A stretch of 27,629 nt of DNA from Bacteroidales bacterium (GTDB lineage Bacteria; Bacteroidota; Bacteroidia; Bacteroidales; JAADGE01), in contig JAOZMN010000006.1 in assembly GCA_029934265.1 (NCBI GenBank), positions 1 through 27,629 of the forward strand. The letters run 5' to 3'. The position numbers and the translations under genes are program-made. The stretch's first letter is position 1. Every line of letters starts with the position of its first letter. Shown here one piece after another: positions 22,903-27,629 of this stretch. The notes below the pieces were generated by a model. The model searched no databases. It was given only the letters and a program-made list of their open reading frames with translations, and was not told where the DNA came from.

Positions 22903-23103
22903 ATGGAAATTAATGAAATCAGAGAATTGTCTGATGTCGAAATCGACAGTAAAATAGGAGACGAGCAATTAGCTTTACAGAAATTAAGAATAAATCATGC
23001 GGTATCTGAATTAGAAAGTCCAAAGATTATATCTAAAACTAAGAAACTTATTGCAAAGTTAAAGACAGAAAAACGAGCAAGAGAAATAAATAATACAAAA
23101 TAG
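22903..23103 (+). CDS. rpmC: 50S ribosomal protein L29
   Basis: Small helical protein at the tunnel exit, 66 residues (MEINEIRELSDVEIDSK..., ending KTEKRAREINNTK). Length and two-helix pattern match L29. It is tightly packed between rplP and rpsQ. Confidence 0.95.
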   Translation: MEINEIRELSDVEIDSKIGDEQLALQKLRINHAVSELESPKIISKTKKLIAKLKTEKRAREINNTK

Positions 23104-23109
23104 AGAACC

Positions 23110-23367
23110 ATGGAAAATAGAAATCTCAGAAAAGAGAGAGTCGGAGTTGTTAGCAGTGATAAGATGGATAAAACAATTTCTGTTTTGGTTAGTAGGAAGC
23201 TTAAGCATAAAATTTACGGTAAGTACGTGAAAAAAAATAAAAAATATCTGGCACACGACCAAGAAAATACTTGTAAGCCTGGGGATCTTGTAAAAATAAT
23301 GGAAACCAGACCTTTGAGTAAAAGAAAAACTTGGCGTTTAGTAGAGGTATTAGAAAGAGCAAAATAA
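23110..23367 (+). CDS. rpsQ: 30S ribosomal protein S17
   Basis: 16S rRNA-binding OB-fold protein, 85 residues. The RKERVGVVSSDKMDKTISVL start and GDLVKIMETRPLSKRKTWRLV end are characteristic. It is 2 nt upstream of the chosen rplN start. Confidence 0.97.
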   Translation: MENRNLRKERVGVVSSDKMDKTISVLVSRKLKHKIYGKYVKKNKKYLAHDQENTCKPGDLVKIMETRPLSKRKTWRLVEVLERAK

Positions 23368-23369
23368 TT

Positions 23370-23735
23370 ATGATACAACAAGAATCAAGATTATCTGTTG
23401 CAGATAACAGTGGAGCAAAAGAAGTACTTTGTATTAGAGTACTCGGTGGGACAAAAAAGCGATATGCAACAATCGGTGACAAAATTGTAGTTACCGTGAA
23501 GTCGGCAATACCTTCCGGAGAAATAAAAAAAGGTACGGTTGCAACAGGAATTGTTGTTAGAACTAAAAAAGAAATAAGAAGGAAAGATGGTTCTTATATT
23601 CGATTTGATGACAATGCAGTGGTGCTTTTAAACACGGCAGGTGAAATCAGGGGAACTCGTATTTTTGGTCCGGTAGCACGAGAGTTAAGGGCTACAAACA
23701 TGAAAATTGTTTCCTTGGCTCCTGAAGTACTTTAA
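23370..23735 (+). CDS. rplN: 50S ribosomal protein L14
   Basis: Subunit-interface protein, 121 residues. The start at 23370 gives MIQQESRLSVADNSGAKE, the universal L14 N-terminus. An in-frame ATG at 23331 lies inside rpsQ and is rejected. GEIRGTRIFGPVARELR near the C-terminus confirms the family. A 103-nt spacer with a hairpin follows. Confidence 0.98.
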   Translation: MIQQESRLSVADNSGAKEVLCIRVLGGTKKRYATIGDKIVVTVKSAIPSGEIKKGTVATGIVVRTKKEIRRKDGSYIRFDDNAVVLLNTAGEIRGTRIFGPVARELRATNMKIVSLAPEVL

Positions 23736-23811
23736 GGAGTTCTTATTTGACGTGTTTTTACATATAGTTACATCCAAGCGGATTAGACTGAAAAATATGG
23801 CGTAATACAAT

Positions 23812-23827
23812 AGGTCAGCGACCTTAA
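23812..23827 (+). promoter_or_regulatory. spacer hairpin AGGTC-AGC-GACCT before rplX
   Basis: A 5-bp stem with 3-nt loop, then TAAAA, ends 14 nt before the rplX ATG. The 15 nt GGTCAGCGACCTTAA recur exactly at 4093-4107. Confidence 0.7.
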
Positions 23828-23838
23828 AATATAAAAAA

Positions 23839-24165
23839 ATGAGTAAGTTAAAGATAAAAAAGGGAGACCTTGTAATTGTTAATGCCGGAGAAGATAAAGG
23901 TAAGCAAGGAAGAGTTTTAGAGGTGTTAAAGAGCAAGAATAGGGTTATCGTTGAAGATGTGAAAATTATTACAAAACACGCAAAACCTGATGCTGAAAAT
24001 CCGCAAGGAGGTATTGTAAAGAAAGAGGCAGCTGTACATATTTCTAATTTGATGCTTGTTTGTCCGGAAACTGGAAAAGCAACCCGAGTCGGACGAAAGT
24101 TAAATGATGCAGACAAGTTAGTACGGTACTCTAAAAGTTCTAAAAATAAACAAGAGATTAAGTAA
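23839..24165 (+). CDS. rplX: 50S ribosomal protein L24
   Basis: Large-subunit assembly initiator, 108 residues. The KOW motif is visible (KGDLVIVNAGEDKGKQGRV). Also present are NPQGGIVKKEAAVHISNL and the RVGRK segment. The TAA overlaps the rplE ATG by one base, suggesting coupled translation. Confidence 0.97.
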   Translation: MSKLKIKKGDLVIVNAGEDKGKQGRVLEVLKSKNRVIVEDVKIITKHAKPDAENPQGGIVKKEAAVHISNLMLVCPETGKATRVGRKLNDADKLVRYSKSSKNKQEIK

Positions 24166-24710
24166 TGAAATATACACCAGCATTAAAGAAAAAATATCTT
24201 GACGAGGTTGTTCCTACATTAAAGACTAAATTTGAATATAAGTCTATAATGCAGGTGCCAAAATTACAAAAGATAGTTTTAAACCAAGGTATAGGTAAGG
24301 CAGTTGCCGATAAGAAATTGATAGAAAGTGGGTCGAAGGAAATGACTGCTATTGCAGGACAAAAAGCTGTTATCAGATATTCAAAAAAAGATATTTCTAA
24401 TTTTAAGTTAAGAGGTAATATGCCGATAGGTGTGTCTGTAACGTTGAGAGGAAACAGAATGTATGAATTCTTAGATAGACTAATTTCTGTATCTATTCCG
24501 AGGATAAGAGATTTTAGAGGAGTGCCTGCTAAATTGGACGGAAGAGGAAATTATACACTCGGTATAACGGAACAAATTATATTTCCTGAAATTGAGATAG
24601 ATAAGGTCGATAAAATTACAGGAATGAATATTACTTTTGTAACTTCTGCAAATACAGATGCGGAAGGATTTGATTTATTAAAAGAGTTTGGAATACCATT
24701 TAAAAAATAA
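24165..24710 (+). CDS. rplE: 50S ribosomal protein L5
   Basis: 5S rRNA-binding central-protuberance protein, 181 residues. Signatures include MQVPKLQKIVLNQGIG, PIGVSVTLRGNRMYEFLDRL and GRGNYTLGITEQIIFPEI. Length is normal, and it is 3 nt upstream of rpsN. Confidence 0.98.
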   Translation: MKYTPALKKKYLDEVVPTLKTKFEYKSIMQVPKLQKIVLNQGIGKAVADKKLIESGSKEMTAIAGQKAVIRYSKKDISNFKLRGNMPIGVSVTLRGNRMYEFLDRLISVSIPRIRDFRGVPAKLDGRGNYTLGITEQIIFPEIEIDKVDKITGMNITFVTSANTDAEGFDLLKEFGIPFKK

Positions 24711-24713
24711 TAC

Positions 24714-24983
24714 ATGGCAAAAGAATCAATGAAAGCTCGTGAGGTTAAGCGAAAAAAGATGGTCGCACAGTATGCCGCAAAACGAGAAGAACTTAAGAAG
24801 GCCGGAGACTATCAGGGATTACAAAAATTACCGAGAAATTCTTCAAAAGTAAGGCTTCACAACAGGTGTAAATTAACAGGGAGACCTAAGGGTTATATGA
24901 GACAGTTTGGTATAAGTCGAATATGCTTCAGAGAAATGGCTTCAGCAGGGCTTATTCCCGGTGTAAAAAAAGCAAGCTGGTAA
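24714..24983 (+). CDS. rpsN: 30S ribosomal protein S14 (zinc-free type)
   Basis: Small-subunit head protein, 89 residues. It is the longer form without the CxxC pairs of the zinc-binding S14, and ends RLHNRCKLTGRPKGYMRQFG and FREMASAGLIPGVKKASW in two conserved blocks. A 101-nt spacer with a hairpin follows. Confidence 0.97.
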   Translation: MAKESMKAREVKRKKMVAQYAAKREELKKAGDYQGLQKLPRNSSKVRLHNRCKLTGRPKGYMRQFGISRICFREMASAGLIPGVKKASW

Positions 24984-25058
24984 AGTATTCATACAAAATT
25001 AGTTAATATCTTTAGTTAGATTATTGATTAATAGTATGAAGAGTACCATAATAAAATT

Positions 25059-25075
25059 AGGTTGACGACCTTAAA
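25059..25075 (+). promoter_or_regulatory. spacer hairpin AGGTT-GAC-GACCT before rpsH
   Basis: The same hairpin with the closing C-G replaced by a T-G wobble, which keeps RNA pairing but breaks the DNA palindrome. It is followed by TAAAA and ends 13 nt before the rpsH ATG. Confidence 0.65.
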
Positions 25076-25084
25076 AATAAAAAA

Positions 25085-25483
25085 ATGACAGATACAATCG
25101 CAGATTACCTGACAAGAATTAGGAATGGAATCATGGCAAGGCATAGAGTTGTTGATATTCCTGCTTCGAATGTTAGGAAGCAAATGACTAAAATTCTTTT
25201 TGACAAGGGATATATTTTGAGTTATAAATTTGAAGACGGAGTAGATTATCAAGGACGGATTCGAATTGCATTAAAATACCACCCGAAAACAAAAGTTTCG
25301 GCAATAAAAAAAATGCAAAGGGTAAGTAAGCCCGGACTAAGAAAGTATACAAATTCAAAGGAATTACCAAGAGTTCTTAATGGACTCGGAATTGCAATTC
25401 TTTCTACTTCAAGGGGAATTATAACAGACAAGGAAGCAAGATTAGAAAATGTTGGAGGTGAAGTTTTATGCTATGTATATTAG
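25085..25483 (+). CDS. rpsH: 30S ribosomal protein S8
   Basis: 16S rRNA-binding protein, 132 residues. It begins MTDTIADYLTRIRNGIMA and ends with the conserved STSRGIITDKEAR and GGEVLCYVY segments. In enterobacteria S8 represses the spc operon by binding a leader that mimics its rRNA site; the hairpins here are too short for that site. Confidence 0.98.
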   Translation: MTDTIADYLTRIRNGIMARHRVVDIPASNVRKQMTKILFDKGYILSYKFEDGVDYQGRIRIALKYHPKTKVSAIKKMQRVSKPGLRKYTNSKELPRVLNGLGIAILSTSRGIITDKEARLENVGGEVLCYVY

Positions 25484-25554
25484 TGCAACATTAAATAATG
25501 CTTAATTGTTGGCTGTTTTGTTTCGTTGCAGACAGTTGAATTCTATAAAATAAA

Positions 25555-25569
25555 TAGGTCGATGACCTA
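25555..25569 (+). promoter_or_regulatory. spacer hairpin TAGGTC-GAT-GACCTA before rplF
   Basis: A 6-bp stem, the longest in the family, with a 3-nt loop, followed by AAAATAAA. The 5-bp core ends 17 nt before the rplF ATG. Confidence 0.7.
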
Positions 25570-25585
25570 AAAATAAATTTATATA

Positions 25586-26146
25586 ATGTCGAGAATAGGA
25601 AAGTTGCCGGTACAGATTCCCGGTGGTGTTAAAGTATTAGTTTCAAAAGATAATTTAGTTACGGTATCGGGGAACTTGGGAGATCTTTCACAAGTTGTGC
25701 ATAAGGATATTTCTGTATCTGTTGATGGGGATTTAATCATATTGACTCGACCGTCAGATACCAAAGAACATAAATCACTTCACGGTTTATACCGTTCTTT
25801 ATTGAAAAATATGGTAATTGGAGTCTCCGCTGGTTATGAAAAGAAGATGGAATTAGTTGGAGTCGGTTATAAGGCTACATCTAAGGGGCAATTATTAGAA
25901 TTACATTTAGGATATTCTCATCCCATAGTAATTGAACTCTCTAAAGAAGTAAGTGTTGTTGCTGAAACAGAAAAACGACAAAATTCGATTATAATACTTA
26001 AAAGTGCCGACAAACAACTTGTAGGTCAGGTTGCCGCTAAAATCAGGTCATTAAGAAAACCAGAGCCTTATAAAGGAAAAGGTATTAAATTTGTTGGAGA
26101 GGAATTGAGACGTAAAGCAGGAAAAGCAGCTGCCGGAGCCAAGTAA
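25586..26146 (+). CDS. rplF: 50S ribosomal protein L6
   Basis: Protein near the factor-binding site, 186 residues. It starts MSRIGKLPVQIPGGVKV. The repeat fold has LVGVGYKATSKGQLLELHLG, and the C-terminal signature RKPEPYKGKGIKFVGEELRR is typical. A 109-nt spacer with a hairpin precedes rplR. Confidence 0.98.
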   Translation: MSRIGKLPVQIPGGVKVLVSKDNLVTVSGNLGDLSQVVHKDISVSVDGDLIILTRPSDTKEHKSLHGLYRSLLKNMVIGVSAGYEKKMELVGVGYKATSKGQLLELHLGYSHPIVIELSKEVSVVAETEKRQNSIIILKSADKQLVGQVAAKIRSLRKPEPYKGKGIKFVGEELRRKAGKAAAGAK

Positions 26147-26227
26147 TAGAGCCGGTTTGCGTAGTGTTTTCTGTAGATTATTAACTTAAATAGTTGTTGT
26201 ATAACATAGTACTTGCAATGATATATC

Positions 26228-26245
26228 AGGTCTGCGACCTTAAAA
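26228..26245 (+). promoter_or_regulatory. spacer hairpin AGGTC-TGC-GACCT before rplR
   Basis: A 5-bp stem with 3-nt loop, followed by TAAAATTTT, ends 15 nt before the rplR ATG. Stem bases are identical to the copy before rplX; only the loop differs. Confidence 0.7.
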
Positions 26246-26255
26246 TTTTATAAAG

Positions 26256-26615
26256 ATGTCTTTGACTAAAAGAGAAAGAAGAATTAGGATAAAAAGTAGA
26301 ATCCGAAAGAAGATTTCAGGCACTGCTGAAACACCTCGCCTGTCTGTTTTTAGAAGTAATAAGCATATTTATGCTCAGTTGATTGATGATAATGTATCAA
26401 AAACTATTGTGGCAGCTTCTTCTAAAGAAAAAAGTATTGCCTCCGGCGAAAAAACAGATAAAAAACAGCAAGCAAGATTGGTAGGTAAATTATTTGCTGA
26501 GCGAGCTAATGCTGCAAATGTTACAAATGTAACTTTTGACAGAAATGGTTATCTGTATCATGGTAGAATTAAGGAATTTGCTGAAGCAACACGCAAAGGC
26601 GGAATTAAATTTTAG
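26256..26615 (+). CDS. rplR: 50S ribosomal protein L18
   Basis: 5S rRNA-binding protein, 119 residues, with RKKISGTAETPRLSVFRSNK, IYAQLIDD and FDRNGYLYHGRIKEFAEA plus the terminal RKGGIKF. It is 8 nt upstream of rpsE. Confidence 0.97.
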   Translation: MSLTKRERRIRIKSRIRKKISGTAETPRLSVFRSNKHIYAQLIDDNVSKTIVAASSKEKSIASGEKTDKKQQARLVGKLFAERANAANVTNVTFDRNGYLYHGRIKEFAEATRKGGIKF

Positions 26616-26623
26616 ATAGAATT

Positions 26624-27139
26624 ATGTCAAAAAATATAAAAAAAGTAAGAACTGCTGATTTAGAACTAAAAGACAGATTAGTAGCGATAAATAGAGTAAC
26701 AAAGGTAACAAAAGGAGGTCGAACGTTTAGTTTTTCTGCTATTGTTGTAGTCGGGGACGAGAAAAATATTGTCGGACACGGTTTAGGAAAAGCTGGAGAG
26801 GTTACAACTGCTATTGCTAAAGGAGTTGAAGATGCAAAAAAGAATCTGTTTAAGATACCTATTTTACATGGCACTATACCACACGAACAACTTGCTAAAT
26901 ATGGAGGAGCAAAGGTTTTTATTAAACCTGCTTCGCACGGAACAGGAGTAAAAGCAGGTGGAGCAATGCGAGCAGTACTTGAAAGTGTGGGGATTACAGA
27001 CGTTCTTGCAAAATCGAAAGGTTCTTCAAATGCTCATAATTTGGTAAAAGCAACAATGAAAGCATTACTTGAATTGCGAGACGCATATACGGTTGGAGAT
27101 CAGAGAGGATTAGAACTAAATAAAGTTTTTAACGGTTAG
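26624..27139 (+). CDS. rpsE: 30S ribosomal protein S5
   Basis: Decoding-fidelity protein, 171 residues. The N-terminal double-stranded-RNA-binding-like domain has VTKGGRTFSFSAIVVVGD, GHGLGKAGEV and AIAKGVEDAKKN. The C-terminal domain has GGAMRAVLESVGITDVLAKS. Length is normal. Confidence 0.98.
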   Translation: MSKNIKKVRTADLELKDRLVAINRVTKVTKGGRTFSFSAIVVVGDEKNIVGHGLGKAGEVTTAIAKGVEDAKKNLFKIPILHGTIPHEQLAKYGGAKVFIKPASHGTGVKAGGAMRAVLESVGITDVLAKSKGSSNAHNLVKATMKALLELRDAYTVGDQRGLELNKVFNG

Positions 27140-27152
27140 AAAGAACTACGAA

Positions 27153-27338
27153 ATGGAAAAAATAGTTGTAACATTAAAGAAAAGTATCATAGGAAGCACT
27201 AAAAGACAGAAACTTACCGTGCAAGCCCTTGGACTTAAAAAAGTAAACTCCAAAGCAGAGCATGATAACAGCGATTGCATTAAGGGAATGATAAAAAAAG
27301 TGAATCATCTTGTAAGTGTCGAGAACACTTCTAAATAA
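27153..27338 (+). CDS. rpmD: 50S ribosomal protein L30
   Basis: Small large-subunit protein, 61 residues (KIVVTLKKSIIGSTKRQK and LTVQALGLKKVNS, then GMIKKVNHLVSVE). Present in the expected place between rpsE and rplO. Confidence 0.95.
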   Translation: MEKIVVTLKKSIIGSTKRQKLTVQALGLKKVNSKAEHDNSDCIKGMIKKVNHLVSVENTSK

Positions 27339-27347
27339 TACAGCATT

Positions 27348-27629
27348 ATGAGATTAGAAAATTTAAAGCCTGCGAAAGGATCAACTAAAAATCGAAAGAG
27401 AATTGGTAGAGGACAAGGTTCAGGACGAGGAGGAACTTCCACCAGAGGGCATAAAGGTCAAAAATCACGCTCAGGTTATTCAAGAAAAATAGGTTTTGAA
27501 GGCGGTCAAATGCCTTTACAAAGAAGATTGCCAAAGTTTGGTTTTACTAATATAAACAGGGTAGAATATAAATCTGTAAATTTATCGACGATTGAAAGAT
27601 TGGCAGTAGAGCATAATCTTGATGAATTG
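27348..27629 (+). CDS. rplO: 50S ribosomal protein L15, cut by window end
   Basis: ATG at 27348 opens a frame with no stop to the window edge, 94 codons. The product starts MRLENLKPAKGSTKNRKRIG and has the Gly/Arg-rich RGQGSGRGGTSTRGHKGQKS segment and FEGGQMPLQRRLPKFGF typical of L15. The C-terminal third lies outside. It follows rpmD by 9 nt, in the usual spc order. Confidence 0.95.
   Translation, partial: MRLENLKPAKGSTKNRKRIGRGQGSGRGGTSTRGHKGQKSRSGYSRKIGFEGGQMPLQRRLPKFGFTNINRVEYKSVNLSTIERLAVEHNLDEL

Noticed and set aside
23743..23753. TTATTTGACGT shared with the rpsG-fusA spacer (16070-16080)
   Set aside because: An 11-nt match between A/T-rich spacers is within reach of chance and the flanks do not align; not enough for a second repeat family.
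25059..26245. Spacer hairpins as S8- or L4-type autoregulatory leaders or as intrinsic terminators
   Set aside because: Stems of 4-6 bp are far shorter than those rRNA-mimic sites, and they are followed by A-rich, not T-rich, sequence.
1..27629. CRISPR array, insertion sequence or prophage
   Set aside because: No regularly spaced direct repeats, transposase, integrase or phage genes were seen; the window is core chromosomal content.

Overview
The window is an AT-rich stretch (roughly one third G+C by eye) of a Bacteroidota chromosome, probably from a Bacteroidales-like anaerobe. Four things point there. The promoters fit the TTG-N19-TAnnTTTG pattern of that phylum. Most genes lack a Shine-Dalgarno sequence. 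The str and S10 ribosomal operons are joined without a tuf gene between fusA and rpsJ. DUF3127, DUF4105, tandem FKBP-type isomerases and a four-subunit 2-oxoacid:ferredoxin oxidoreductase are all present. The species cannot be named from the sequence.

Left part, minus strand (1-6400). The oxidoreductase operon korD-korA-korB-korC (2939 down to 88) lies downstream of a protein-folding operon. That operon runs through three tandem FKBP-type isomerases (6285 down to 4108), a cyclophilin and a small OB-fold-like DUF3127 protein with an SSB-like acidic tail. A dense cluster of inverted repeats (3038-3202) separates the two operons. Middle part (6591-14287): on the plus strand, an unrecognised coiled-coil tail-anchored protein and glyA. 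On the minus strand, a small heat-shock protein, a DUF4105 membrane protein, mgtE and a divergent second EF-G (fusA2). Clear hairpin terminators close glyA/hsp20 (8822-8859) and fusA2 (12078-12111).

Right part, plus strand (15095 to the end). One long translation operon: rpsL, rpsG, fusA, rpsJ, rplC, rplD, rplW, rplB, rpsS, rplV, rpsC, rplP, rpmC, rpsQ, rplN, rplX, rplE, rpsN, rpsH, rplF, rplR, rpsE, rpmD and a truncated rplO. fusA2 and this operon diverge from one 807-bp intergenic region. Each side has a well-formed promoter with an identical 19-nt spacer. The fusA2 side would have a leader of about 545 nt with several stem-loops and a short ORF.

The most striking unexplained signal is a family of tiny hairpins, AGGTC-N3-GACCT followed by TTAAAA. 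One sits in every spacer of at least 80 nt inside the ribosomal operon (7 of 7), and in six of them 13-17 nt before the next start codon. Stems change sequence between copies while pairing is kept (GGCTC/GAGCC, GCTC/GAGC, one T-G wobble), which suggests an RNA element. A copy also lies before the cyclophilin gene, and a degenerate one follows korB.
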